Shown: in pieces, positions 8,469 to 17,895 of the stretch | How the letters are laid out: each line of letters starts with the position of its first letter | Position numbering within the stretch: position 1 is the first letter of the stretch | Assembly: GCF_020131355.1 (NCBI RefSeq) | Contig: NZ_JAHLEL010000044.1 | Span: forward strand, 1 to 64,000 | Source of the DNA: Pseudonocardia sp. ICBG1293 | Lineage (GTDB): Bacteria > Actinomycetota > Actinomycetes > Mycobacteriales > Pseudonocardiaceae | DNA length: 64,000 nucleotides | Reading direction: 5' to 3' | Notes under the pieces: generated by a model | Database searches by the model: none | The model's input: only the letters and a program-made list of their open reading frames with translations | What the model was told of the DNA's origin: nothing | Program-made: the position numbers and the translations under genes

Positions 8469-9608
8469 GTGTCCCGCAGCAAGCGCGTCCCGTCCGCGGC
8501 CGTCCTGTCCGTCCCGCTGGTCCTGACCGGTGCCCTCGCCGGTCTCGGGCTGCACGTCCGCCGCAACATGGGGGCCCGCGCGAGCGAGCTGCGCCGGATC
8601 GCGTCCGCCTCGCCGAACGCCGTCGACGGGCTGTTCGCCAACACCGAACCGGGGCTGCCGCGGGCCAAGGCCTCGGCCCGGATGATCCTCAACATGCTGG
8701 TCGGCCGCCGGTCCCGGGGCATCGCTCCCGCCCCGGTGCCGATCGCGCCGCCGCAGCGGCCCGGCACGCCCGCCGGGCTGGCGGTGACCTGGCTGGGCCA
8801 CGCCGGGGTGCTGCTCGAGATCGACGGCCGCCGGGTGCTGGTCGACCCGGTCTGGTCGGAGTACGCCTCCCCGGTGCCGCGCTTCGGGCCACGCCGGCTG
8901 CACCCGCCGGTGGCGCCGCTGGCCGAGCTCGGGGCCCCCGACGTCGTCGTGATCAGCCACGACCACTACGACCACCTCGACCGCCCGACGGTCACCGCGC
9001 TGGCCCGGGGGACCTCCGCGGTGTTCGTCGGGCCGCTCGGGGTGGGCGCGCACCTGCGCTCCTGGGGCGTGCCGGGGCACCGGGTCGTCGAGCGCGACTG
9101 GGAGGGCGTGGTCTCGGTCGCCGGGCTGGAGCTGACGTGCCTGGAGACCCGGCACTTCTCCGGGCGGGGGCTGCGCCGCAACACGACGTTGTGGGCCGCC
9201 TGGAAGGTCGCCGGGCCGCAGCACACCGCCTACCTGGGCGGGGACACCGGGGCGACCCGGGCGCACGCGCGCACCGGGGCCGCGCACGGCCCGTTCGATC
9301 TGACGGTGCTGCCGATCGGCGCCTACGCCGACCTGTGGCCCGACATCCACGCCGATCCGGAGCAGGCGGTCACCGCACACCGCGAGCTCGGCGGCCGGGT
9401 GATGCTGCCGATCCACTGGGCCACGTTCGACCTGGGCTTCCACCCGTGGGACGAGCCCGCCGAGCGGGCCCGCAAGGCCGCGGCCGACCAGGACGTGGTC
9501 CTGGCGCTGCCGCGGCCGGGCGAGCGCATCGACCTGACCGGGGTCACGACGGTCGACGACGCGCGCGCCGTGGTCCCCACCGAGCCGTGGTGGCCGACCG
9601 TCCGCTGA
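8469..9608 (+). CDS. MBL-fold metallo-hydrolase (NAPE-PLD/UlaG-like) with N-terminal membrane anchor
   Basis: A 379-residue protein. An N-terminal hydrophobic stretch (AAVLSVPLVLTGALAGLGL) suggests a signal anchor. The metallo-beta-lactamase core follows: VTWLGHAGVLLEIDG, the metal motif SHDHYDHLD, TRHFSGRG, YLGGDTG, and a late His in LPIHWATFDL. This arrangement matches bacterial relatives of N-acyl-phosphatidylethanolamine phospholipase D. Three in-frame GTGs lie at 8460, 8463 and 8469; I chose 8469 because TAGTGT (8456-8461) is a plausible -10 for a leaderless message. A lipid or lactone substrate is likely, not proven. Confidence 0.85.
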   Translation: MSRSKRVPSAAVLSVPLVLTGALAGLGLHVRRNMGARASELRRIASASPNAVDGLFANTEPGLPRAKASARMILNMLVGRRSRGIAPAPVPIAPPQRPGTPAGLAVTWLGHAGVLLEIDGRRVLVDPVWSEYASPVPRFGPRRLHPPVAPLAELGAPDVVVISHDHYDHLDRPTVTALARGTSAVFVGPLGVGAHLRSWGVPGHRVVERDWEGVVSVAGLELTCLETRHFSGRGLRRNTTLWAAWKVAGPQHTAYLGGDTGATRAHARTGAAHGPFDLTVLPIGAYADLWPDIHADPEQAVTAHRELGGRVMLPIHWATFDLGFHPWDEPAERARKAAADQDVVLALPRPGERIDLTGVTTVDDARAVVPTEPWWPTVR

Positions 9609-9709
9609 TTCGCCGCACGTTCCCGCTGGCCCTTTCCGCCCATTCCCGTCGCCCGGACGACGTATCCCCCGACCGGAAACGCCGGCGCCGGACTATTTCC
9701 GGGCAGGGG

Positions 9710-9754
9710 TTCGACAGGTCGGTTCGGCATCCTTTATTCTTCTGCCCGAAGAAT
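9710..9754 (+). promoter_or_regulatory. Probable lsr2 promoter with inverted repeat
   Basis: TCGACA (9711-9716) and TATTCT (9735-9740), 18 bp apart, fit a sigma-70-like promoter. The inverted repeat ATTCTTC-TGCCC-GAAGAAT (9736-9754) overlaps the -10 and start region, a position suited to a repressor. This patch is markedly more AT-rich than its surroundings. Confidence 0.55.
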
Positions 9755-9826
9755 CGGTTCCGGCCCCGACCGGTCGATTCCTGTCTCCGGCCGGTCCGGC
9801 GATTCCCCCGTGGAAGGAATGACGAC

Positions 9827-10171
9827 GTGGCGCAGCAGACGACCATCACCCTGGTCGACGACCTGGATGGCACCGAGGCCGACGAGCAGGTGGAGTTCTC
9901 CGTCGACGGCCGCGCCTACGAGATCGACCTGTCCACGAAGAATGCCGAGAAGCTGCGGGAATCGTTGGCGCCCTACGTCGCCGCCGCCCGGCGGGCGTCC
10001 GGCCGGCGCAGTGCCCCTTCCAGCTCCTCGTCGTCGAACGGATCCAGCGCCTCGGAACGCGCCGCGAACCGCGCCGTGCGGGAATGGGCGGTGGCCCAGG
10101 GCATGAAGATCTCCGAGCGCGGGCGTATCCCGTCGTCGGTTCTCGAGGCCTATCAGAACGCGGCCTCCTGA
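9827..10171 (+). CDS. lsr2: Lsr2 nucleoid-associated xenogeneic silencer
   Basis: A 114-residue Lsr2, the actinobacterial H-NS-like protein that oligomerises and binds the minor groove of AT-rich DNA. The N-terminal dimerisation domain (TITLVDDLDGTEADEQVEFSVDGRAYEIDLS) and the C-terminal DNA-binding domain with the hook RGRIP are clear, joined by a Ser-rich linker. The frame is open far upstream, but the GTG at 9827, with AAGGA at 9814-9818, gives the normal family length. It is monocistronic. Such a protein would be expected to silence the lower-GC acquired DNA in this window. Confidence 0.96.
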   Translation: MAQQTTITLVDDLDGTEADEQVEFSVDGRAYEIDLSTKNAEKLRESLAPYVAAARRASGRRSAPSSSSSSNGSSASERAANRAVREWAVAQGMKISERGRIPSSVLEAYQNAAS

Positions 10172-10267
10172 CCGCTGCCGCCGCCGTGGTCGCACCGGGT
10201 GGCAGGATCGGCCCGCATGCAGACGTGCGCCGGGCGATCCGCGGCGCGCACCGACGGAGAGGCCCCG

Positions 10268-11803
10268 ATGTACCCAGGCACCCACGCCGCCACGACCCCC
10301 GACAAGCCGGCCGTGATCATGGGGGGCTCGGGCGAGACCCTGACCTTCCGTGAGCTGGAGGAGGGCTCGGCCCGGCTCGCGAACCACCTGCGGGCGGCCG
10401 GGCTGCAGCGGGGCGACGTCGTGGCGCTCGTCGCGGAGAACACCCCACGGGTCTACGAGGTCTACTGGGCGGCCCAGCGCTCGGGCCTCTACATCACCGC
10501 GGTGAACCACCACCTCTCCGCGCCGGAGGCGGCCTACATCGTGCGGGACTGCGGCGCGAAGGCGCTCGTCGTCTCGGCCGGTGTGGCCGGGCTGGCCGCG
10601 GCGATCGAGGACCACGTCGACACCCCGGTCCGGCTGGCGTTCGGCGGTGAGATCCCGGGGGCGTCGCGGTACGCCGACTACGACGAGACCCTGGCCCCGG
10701 TGTCCGCCGAGCCGCCCGCCGACCAGCCCCGCGGCGCGGACATGCTCTACTCCTCGGGCACCACCGGGCGCCCCAAGGGCATCAAGCCGACGCTGCCCGA
10801 CCGCCGGGTCGACGAGCCGGGCGACACCTACCAGGCCCTGTTCGGGCCGATGTACGGGTTCGACACCGACACCGTCTACCTGAACCCGGCGCCGCTCTAC
10901 CACGCCGCGCCCCTGCGGTTCACCGCCACGGTGCAGGCGCTGGGCGGGACCGTCGTGGTGATGGAGCGGTTCGACCCGGAGAAGGCGCTCGCGCTGATCG
11001 CACAGCACTCGGTGACCCACTCGCAGTGGGTGCCGACGATGTTCGTGCGGATGCTCAAGCTCCCCGAGCAGGTCCGCGCCTCCTACGACGTGTCCTCGAT
11101 GCGGGTCGCGATCCACGCGGCCGCCCCGTGCCCGGTGGACGTCAAGCAGGCGATGATCGACTGGTGGGGCCCGGTCCTGCACGAGTACTACGCCGCGACC
11201 GAGTCGAACGGCATCACCTTCATCGACTCCGAGCAGTGGGCCGAGCGTCCCGGCTCGGTCGGGCGTGCCGGGCTCGGCACCATCCGGATCGCCGACGACA
11301 CCGGCGCCGTGCTGGGCCCCGGCGAGATCGGGACCGTCTACTTCGAACGCGACGTCCGCCCGTTCGAGTACCACAACGACCCGGGCAGGACCCTGGCCGC
11401 GACCCACCCCGACCACGAGACCTGGACCACCACCGGGGACCTGGGCTTCCTGGACGAGGACGGGTACCTGTTCCTCACCGACCGCAAGGCATTCATGATC
11501 ATCTCCGGTGGGGTGAACATCTACCCGCAGGAGGTCGAGGACGCCCTGGCCCTGCACCCGAAGGTGCTCGACGTCGCCGTCATCGGGGTGCCCGACGACG
11601 AGATGGGCGAGAAGGTCAAGGCCGTCGTCCAGCCCCCGGAGGGCGTCGAGGCCGGGCCGGAGCTGGAGCGCGAGCTGATCGAGTTCGTGCGGGAACGGAT
11701 CGCGCACTACAAGGCGCCCTCGTCGGTGGACTTCACCGACTTCCTGCCGCGCACCCCCACCGGCAAGCTGGTCAAGCGGGAGCTCCGCGACCGCTACGTG
11801 TGA
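10268..11803 (+). CDS. AMP-binding acyl-CoA synthetase (FadD-like)
   Basis: A 511-residue ANL ligase. P-loop LYSSGTTGRPKGI, EYYAATESNG in place of the usual YGxTE, TTGDLGFLDEDGYLFLTDRK, MIISGGVNIYPQEVE and the terminal Lys of TPTGKLVKREL are all present. This set matches the acyl-CoA synthetase subgroup used for cholesterol or side-chain and other bulky acids in actinobacteria (FadD4/FadD19-like), but the substrate cannot be fixed. The ATG at 10268 follows GGAGAGG (10256-10262). It stands alone between lsr2 and a convergent MFS gene. Confidence 0.88.
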   Translation: MYPGTHAATTPDKPAVIMGGSGETLTFRELEEGSARLANHLRAAGLQRGDVVALVAENTPRVYEVYWAAQRSGLYITAVNHHLSAPEAAYIVRDCGAKALVVSAGVAGLAAAIEDHVDTPVRLAFGGEIPGASRYADYDETLAPVSAEPPADQPRGADMLYSSGTTGRPKGIKPTLPDRRVDEPGDTYQALFGPMYGFDTDTVYLNPAPLYHAAPLRFTATVQALGGTVVVMERFDPEKALALIAQHSVTHSQWVPTMFVRMLKLPEQVRASYDVSSMRVAIHAAAPCPVDVKQAMIDWWGPVLHEYYAATESNGITFIDSEQWAERPGSVGRAGLGTIRIADDTGAVLGPGEIGTVYFERDVRPFEYHNDPGRTLAATHPDHETWTTTGDLGFLDEDGYLFLTDRKAFMIISGGVNIYPQEVEDALALHPKVLDVAVIGVPDDEMGEKVKAVVQPPEGVEAGPELERELIEFVRERIAHYKAPSSVDFTDFLPRTPTGKLVKRELRDRYV

Positions 11804-11908
11804 CGCGCGCCCTCCGGGCCGCTCCGGGGGTGTCGGTCCCCCGGCCGGGAGCGCCGCGGGACCGACACCGCCGGGCACCCGGGACGGGGGCTCGGCGGTG
11901 CGGGTGGG

Positions 11909-13195
11909 TCAGGAGCTGCGGCGGGCGTAGCGGGCGCGGGTCCACGCGGCCACCAGCGCCAGCGGCACCGAGGCGACCAGGGCGGCGGCGAACAGCGGGG
12001 CGAAACGCCCGGCGTCGGCGAGCGGGGCGCCCAGTGCGGTCCCGGCCGAGCTGCCCAGGAACAGCACCGTCGCGAACAGCGCGACGGCGGTCGCCCGGGC
12101 CTGCGGGACGACCTCGGTCGCCCAGGTCTGCAGGGTCGAGTGCAGGAACGCCCCCGCCCCGCCCAGGCAGAGACCGGCCGCGGCGACCGTGACCGGGTGC
12201 ACGGCGACCAGCGGGAAGACCCACGCGACGACGAGGAACCCACCACCGGTGCCGGCCAGCGCGGCCGGACCGAGCCGACCGACCAGGCGTCGCACGACCC
12301 GGGAGAACAGCACCGCACCGACGCCGTAGCCACCGGCGGCGAGCCCGGCCAGCGCGGCCGAGCTGCCTCCGGCCTGCAGCGACGGCGCGAGGTAGGTCAG
12401 CACGCCGAGCACGACGGCGCCCTCGACGAAGGCGAGCAGCAGCACCAGCCGCGCCCAGCCGTTCCCGGCGACGGTCGCCAGCGGGCGGACCACGGCGGCG
12501 GAGAACCCCCGCGAGGTCGACCGGGCGCCGTCGGGTTCGGGCAGCGCCCGCAGCGCGACGAACAGGACCGCGCAGCCCGCCGCCGTCACCCCGAGGACCG
12601 CGCGCCAGCCGGCCAGGTCGGCGAGCAGGCCCGCGCCGGCCGTCGCGACGGCGGTGCCGAGTGCGGTCGCGGCGAGCAGGTCCGACAACGGCCGCTGCCG
12701 GACCGCCGCCGGCCAGGTGTCGCCGACGTAGACCAGCGCCGCCGGGATCAGGGCCGCCGTGCAGGCGCCGGTGAGCACCCGGGCGACGACCAGCACCCCG
12801 AGGGTCGGGGCGAGCACCGAGGCGATCCCGCCCAGCACCGCACCGACCAGGGCCACCCGCATCACCCGGACCCGGCCGATCCGGTCGGACAGCACGCCCC
12901 ACACGACCTGCATGAGGCCGTAGGCGAGGAAGTACCCCCCGGCCGCGCCGGCCGCCGCGGCCAGCGGCGCCGAGAAGGACGCGGCGATCGGCACCAGCAG
13001 CGGTGCGATGGCGAACCGGTCGACGGTGCTCGTCAGCGAGGCCAGCTGCAGCAGCCGGAGCCGACGGGTTCCGTCGCGGACCGCACCCCCGGCGTCGCCG
13101 CCGCCGGTGTCGCGGGCTCCGGTGCCGCCGCCGTCGGGATCGTCGCCGTCGGGATCGCTGCGGTCGGCGTCGCCGCCGCCGGGGGTCGTGCTCAC
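11909..13195 (-). CDS. MFS transporter
   Basis: A 428-residue 12-TM major facilitator. Motif A-like LSDRIGRVRVMRVAL follows TM2, and YFLAYGLMQVVWGV precedes it. A roughly 45-residue Asp/Gly-rich cytoplasmic N-terminus precedes TM1. I start at the GTG at 13195, which yields that tail; longer in-frame starts exist and there is no clear SD. It is divergent from the AMP ligase at 13285, about 90 bp away. The substrate is unknown. Confidence 0.82.
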   Translation of the reverse strand: MSTTPGGGDADRSDPDGDDPDGGGTGARDTGGGDAGGAVRDGTRRLRLLQLASLTSTVDRFAIAPLLVPIAASFSAPLAAAAGAAGGYFLAYGLMQVVWGVLSDRIGRVRVMRVALVGAVLGGIASVLAPTLGVLVVARVLTGACTAALIPAALVYVGDTWPAAVRQRPLSDLLAATALGTAVATAGAGLLADLAGWRAVLGVTAAGCAVLFVALRALPEPDGARSTSRGFSAAVVRPLATVAGNGWARLVLLLAFVEGAVVLGVLTYLAPSLQAGGSSAALAGLAAGGYGVGAVLFSRVVRRLVGRLGPAALAGTGGGFLVVAWVFPLVAVHPVTVAAAGLCLGGAGAFLHSTLQTWATEVVPQARATAVALFATVLFLGSSAGTALGAPLADAGRFAPLFAAALVASVPLALVAAWTRARYARRSS

Positions 13196-13284
13196 CGCGT
13201 GAGCCTGCACGGCGGGGTGTGATCTTGCCCCACCGGGGTGGGCGGGACCACAGTGGCGGTGCAGTCGAGGCTCGGGAGGCACCG

Positions 13285-14820
13285 GTGGGCACGATCACGG
13301 GACACGGGATGACGGCGGCCGACGTCGTCGCGCGGCACGCACGGACCACACCGGACGGCCCTGCGCTGGCCGACCCGCGGTCGGCGCGGACCTGGGCGCA
13401 GCTCGACGACCGGGTGTCCCGGCTGGCGGGCGTGCTGGCCGACCGCGGCGTCGACCGCGGGGACCGGGTCGCGGTGCTCGGGCTCAACTCCGTCGAGCTG
13501 GTCGAGGGCTACCTCGCGGTGCTGCGCCGCGGGGCGATCTGCGTGCCGCTGAACTTCCGGCTCACCGCGGGTGAGATCGCCTACCAGCTGACCGACTGCA
13601 CCCCGACCGCCGTGCTGTGCGACGACGGGTTCGCCGCGACCGTGCGGACCGCGCGCGAGCAGGCCCCCTCGGTGCGGACGGTGCTCACCCTCGGCTCGGA
13701 CCTGGACGCCCTGCTCGCCGACGCCGACCCGGGCTCCTGGGGCGACGACGTCGCCGACGACGAGCCCGCCTACATCATGTACACCTCGGGCACGACCGGC
13801 CGTCCCAAGGGTGCGGTGCTGACCCACCGCAACCTGCTGCTGCACGCGTTCCTGTCGATCACCCACCTGGGCACCGCGGGCGACGACCGGGTCTCGCTGT
13901 CCGGGGCGCCGCTGTTCCACATCGCCGGGCTGTCCGGGATGCTCCCCACCCTGATCGCGGGCGGCCGGGTGATCATCCCGCCGTCGGGCGGCTTCGACCC
14001 GGTCGCGACCCTCGACACCCTGGAACGGGAGCGGGTGTCGTCGTGCTTCTTCGTCCCGGCCCAGTGGCAGGCGATCTGTGCGGTGCCGGGCATCGCGCAG
14101 CGGGACCTGTCGGCGCTGCGCCGGATCACCTGGGGCGCGGCACCGGCGTCGACGACCCTGATCCGCACGATGATCGACACGTTCCCGCAGGCCACCGTGG
14201 TGACGGCGTTCGGGCAGACCGAGTGCAGCCCGATCACCTGCGTGCTGCGCGGGGAGGACTCGGTGCGCAAGATCGGCTCGGTGGGGACGCCGATGGTCGG
14301 CGTCGAGGTGCGGGTGGTCGACGCCGACATGAACGACGTGCCCCGCGGCGAGGTCGGTGAGATCGTCTACCGCGGCCCGACCGTGATGCGCGGGTACTGG
14401 GGCCGTCCGGAGGCGACGGCCGAGGCGTTCCGCGGGGGCTGGTTCCACTCCGGTGACCTGGTACGCGAGGACCCGGACGGCTACTTCTACGTCGTCGACC
14501 GCGCCAAGGACATGATCATCTCCGGCGGGGAGAACGTGTCCAGCGCCGAGGTCGAGGAGGTGCTGGCCGCGCACCCGGGCGTCGTCGACGTCGCGGTCGT
14601 CGGGGTGCCCGACCCGCGCTGGGGCGAGACGCCGCTCGCGGTGGTCGTCCCCGCCGACCCGGCCGCTCCCCCGGACCTGGACGCGCTCACCGCGTGGTGC
14701 GCCGACCGGCTGGCCCGCTACAAGCGGCCGACCCGGCTCGCGCTGGTGGAGACGCTGCCGCGCAACCCGTCGGGGAAGGTCCTCAAGACCGAGCTGCGGC
14801 GGGCCCACGGGGCGGGGTGA
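13285..14820 (+). CDS. AMP-binding acyl-CoA synthetase
   Basis: A 511-residue ANL ligase distinct from the two above. Seen: MYTSGTTGRPKGAVLTH, FGQTECSP, GWFHSGDLVREDPDGYFYVVDRAKD, MIISGGENVSSAEVE and PRNPSGKVLKTEL. Best general match is the long-chain-fatty-acid or FadD3/MenE-like single-domain ligases. GGGAGG at 13274-13279 selects the GTG at 13285 over an internal ATG at 13309. The MOSC gene follows 47 bp downstream in the same direction. Confidence 0.9.
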   Translation: MGTITGHGMTAADVVARHARTTPDGPALADPRSARTWAQLDDRVSRLAGVLADRGVDRGDRVAVLGLNSVELVEGYLAVLRRGAICVPLNFRLTAGEIAYQLTDCTPTAVLCDDGFAATVRTAREQAPSVRTVLTLGSDLDALLADADPGSWGDDVADDEPAYIMYTSGTTGRPKGAVLTHRNLLLHAFLSITHLGTAGDDRVSLSGAPLFHIAGLSGMLPTLIAGGRVIIPPSGGFDPVATLDTLERERVSSCFFVPAQWQAICAVPGIAQRDLSALRRITWGAAPASTTLIRTMIDTFPQATVVTAFGQTECSPITCVLRGEDSVRKIGSVGTPMVGVEVRVVDADMNDVPRGEVGEIVYRGPTVMRGYWGRPEATAEAFRGGWFHSGDLVREDPDGYFYVVDRAKDMIISGGENVSSAEVEEVLAAHPGVVDVAVVGVPDPRWGETPLAVVVPADPAAPPDLDALTAWCADRLARYKRPTRLALVETLPRNPSGKVLKTELRRAHGAG

Positions 14821-14867
14821 GGCGAACCCGCTCGCGTCGGCGGTGGTGACGGGCCTACGGTCGGCGG

Positions 14868-15512
14868 GTGTCCGTCGTGGAGTCCGTGAACACCGGGGTG
14901 GCCCGCCCGATCCTCGCCAAGGCCGGGGCCTCGGGCATCGACAAGCGGCCGGTGTCCGGCGCGGTCCGGGTGGAGGTCCCCGCGCCGGCGGCGAGCGCGC
15001 TGGCCGGCGACACGATCTGCGACGCCGACCACCACGGCGGCCCGGACCAGGCCGTCTACGCCTACGCCCGGGAGGACCTCGAGTTCTTCGTCCCGGAGCT
15101 GGGCCCGCTGCGGGCGGGGATGTTCGGCGAGAACCTCACCACCCGCGGCGTCGACGTGTGCGGTGCGGAGCTGGGCGAGCGGTGGCGGGTCGGCGGGGTA
15201 CTGCTGCAGGTGACGGCCCCGCGGATCCCGTGCCGCACCTTCGCCGCGCACCTGGAGCGGGCGGGCTGGGTGAAGCGGTTCACCGTGGCCGCCCGCCCCG
15301 GCGCCTACCTGCGGGTGCTGTCGTCCGGCGCGGTCCGCGCCGGGGACGTCGTGAGCGTCGAGCACCGGCCCGGACACGGCGTCACCGTCGCCGACGCGTT
15401 CCGGGCGCTGCTCGCCGAACCCGCCCGCCTCCCGGACCTGCTGGCCGCGGGTGAGCACCTGCTGCCGCGGATCCGGGAGACGGTCACCCGGCGGACCGCA
15501 TCCCGGTCCTGA
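14868..15512 (+). CDS. MOSC-domain protein (YiiM-like)
   Basis: A 214-residue MOSC protein, related to the sulfur-carrier C-terminal domain of Moco sulfurase and to YiiM-type molybdenum-cofactor enzymes. Seen: ICDADHHGGPDQAVYAYAREDLEFF, MFGENLTTRGVDV and the conserved Cys in PRIPCRTFAAHL. Starts at the GTG at 14868. Its last 29 bp overlap the 3' end of the convergent trpS gene. Function in metabolism is not defined; detoxification of N-hydroxylated compounds is known for relatives. Confidence 0.88.
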   Translation: MSVVESVNTGVARPILAKAGASGIDKRPVSGAVRVEVPAPAASALAGDTICDADHHGGPDQAVYAYAREDLEFFVPELGPLRAGMFGENLTTRGVDVCGAELGERWRVGGVLLQVTAPRIPCRTFAAHLERAGWVKRFTVAARPGAYLRVLSSGAVRAGDVVSVEHRPGHGVTVADAFRALLAEPARLPDLLAAGEHLLPRIRETVTRRTASRS

Positions 15513-16551
15513 CCCGCCCGTAGCGCAACCCCATCGCCGTGCGGACCTCGTCGAGGGTCTCGTCGGCCAGGGCGTTCGCGCGGGCGTTGCCGCGGGCCAG
15601 CACGTCGTCGACCAGACCGGGGTCGCGGGCGAGCTCGGCGCGGCGCGCGCGGTGCCCGGCGAGGTGGTCGTTGACGGCGTCGACGGTGAGCCGCTTCAGC
15701 GCCGCGGCACCGTCGAGTCCCTCGGCCAGCTCGTGCGGGTCCCGTCCCAGGCACACCGCCGCGGTGGAGAGCAGCCCGTACACCCCGGGCCTGCGGTCGG
15801 GGTCGACGGTGATCCGGCGCTCGGAGTCGGTGCGGGCACGGCGCACGATCGCCGCCGTCGCGTCGGCGGTCGCGCCGAGCGGGATCGCGTTGCCGCGGGA
15901 CTTGGACATCTTGTGCCCGTCCAGGCCGGGCAGGTCCGGGGTGTCGGTCAGCATCGGCTCGGGCGGGGTGAACACCGGCCCGTACCGCTCGGCGAAGCGC
16001 CGCGCCAGCACCCGGGTCAGCTCGATGTGCGGCAGCTGGTCCCGGCCGACCGGGACGAGGTCGGCCCGGCAGGACAGGATGTCGGCGGCCTGGTGCACCG
16101 GGTAGGTGAGCAGCAGTCCCGACAGCGCCCGCCCGGACGCCGCGTGCTCGGCCTTCACCGTCGGGTTGCGGTGCAGCTCGGCCTCGGTGACCAGTGACAG
16201 GAACGGCAGCATCAGCTGGTTCAGCGCCGGCACCGCGGAGTGGGCGAACACCGTGGTGCGGTCCGGGTCGAGACCGGCGGCGAGCTGGTCGAGGACCGCA
16301 CCGCGGACGTACTCCTCCAGCCGGTCGGCGACGTCGCGGTCGGTGATGACCTGGTAGTCGGCGAGGATCACGAGGACGTCCACACCGGAACGCTGCAGCC
16401 GGACGCGTTCGGCGATCGTGCCCACGAGGTGCCCCAGGTGCAGCGGACCGGTCGGTCGCTCCCCGGTCAGCACCAGGTGCGCGGACGGGTCGGCGGCGAC
16501 GGCGGCGCGCAGCGCGGGCATGCGGGCGACGGTGGCGGCGAAGGAATCCAT
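15484..16551 (-). CDS. trpS: Tryptophanyl-tRNA synthetase
   Basis: A 355-residue class I aminoacyl-tRNA synthetase that charges tRNA-Trp. The HIGH-like motif is HLGH (residues 38-41) within [13 protein letters not shown], and KMSKS is at 214-218 ([10 protein letters not shown]). The sequence is divergent from the usual housekeeping enzyme, so it may be a second, regulated or inhibitor-resistant TrpS, as found in streptomycetes. The ATG at 16551 has AGGAG in its leader, which can be locked in a hairpin. The upstream leader encodes a peptide with two adjacent Trp codons. Confidence 0.93.
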   Translation of the reverse strand: MDSFAATVARMPALRAAVAADPSAHLVLTGERPTGPLHLGHLVGTIAERVRLQRSGVDVLVILADYQVITDRDVADRLEEYVRGAVLDQLAAGLDPDRTTVFAHSAVPALNQLMLPFLSLVTEAELHRNPTVKAEHAASGRALSGLLLTYPVHQAADILSCRADLVPVGRDQLPHIELTRVLARRFAERYGPVFTPPEPMLTDTPDLPGLDGHKMSKSRGNAIPLGATADATAAIVRRARTDSERRITVDPDRRPGVYGLLSTAAVCLGRDPHELAEGLDGAAALKRLTVDAVNDHLAGHRARRAELARDPGLVDDVLARGNARANALADETLDEVRTAMGLRYGRVRTGMRSAG

Positions 16552-16553
16552 GA

Positions 16554-16662
16554 CAGCTCCTGGAGAACGGGAGCTGCACGCGCCACACCACGGACCTCCG
16601 GGCTGCTCGTGCAGCCCGGGGGGAAGGACGACGTGCGTCTACGCGGCTGCGGGGAGCAGCCG
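16554..16662 (-). promoter_or_regulatory. trpS leader: alternative hairpins and SD sequestration
   Basis: Reading the minus strand: segment 1 CGGCTGC (16656-16662, immediately after the two Trp codons) pairs with segment 2 GCAGCCG (16644-16650). Segment 3 CCGGGCTGC (16611-16619) pairs perfectly with segment 4 GCAGCCCGG (16598-16606). Segments 2 and 3 can pair instead. A third stem, CAGCTCC (16570-16576) with GGAGCTG (16554-16560), hides the trpS SD. This is the logic of an amino-acid attenuator. There is no T-run after 3:4, so control may be translational. Confidence 0.72.
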
Positions 16663-16689
16663 CCACCAGACCGGACGGGAGGTGCGCAC
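16639..16689 (-). CDS. Trp-Trp leader peptide of trpS
   Basis: A 16-codon frame reading [16 protein letters not shown] and ending TAG, starting with GTG at 16689. The two consecutive TGG codons lie just before the first hairpin arm, so ribosome stalling at low charged tRNA-Trp would alter downstream pairing. GATAAT (plus-strand 16709-16714) is a suitable -10, giving a short 5' UTR. The SD is weak. The call rests on codon content, position and hairpins. Confidence 0.68.
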   Translation of the reverse strand: MRTSRPVWWRLLPAAA

Positions 16690-16705
16690 GGGGGCAGCTT
16701 ACCCC

Positions 16706-16732
16706 TTCATTATCGACAATGGCTATCGTGAA
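16706..16732 (+). promoter_or_regulatory. Imperfect palindrome and -10 between trpS leader and cobW, Zur-like
   Basis: TTCATTATCG ... CTATCGTGAA (7 of 10 positions symmetric) is an AT-rich operator-like site. TATCGT (16724-16729) is 6 nt from the cobW ATG, so it is probably a leaderless -10. Zur regulates this GTPase family in many actinobacteria; the site only loosely resembles published Zur boxes. It also overlaps the -10 of the divergent trpS leader. Confidence 0.45.
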
Positions 16733-16735
16733 GGC

Positions 16736-17884
<1,149 letters not shown>

Positions 17885-17895
17885 CGTCCCGGCGC

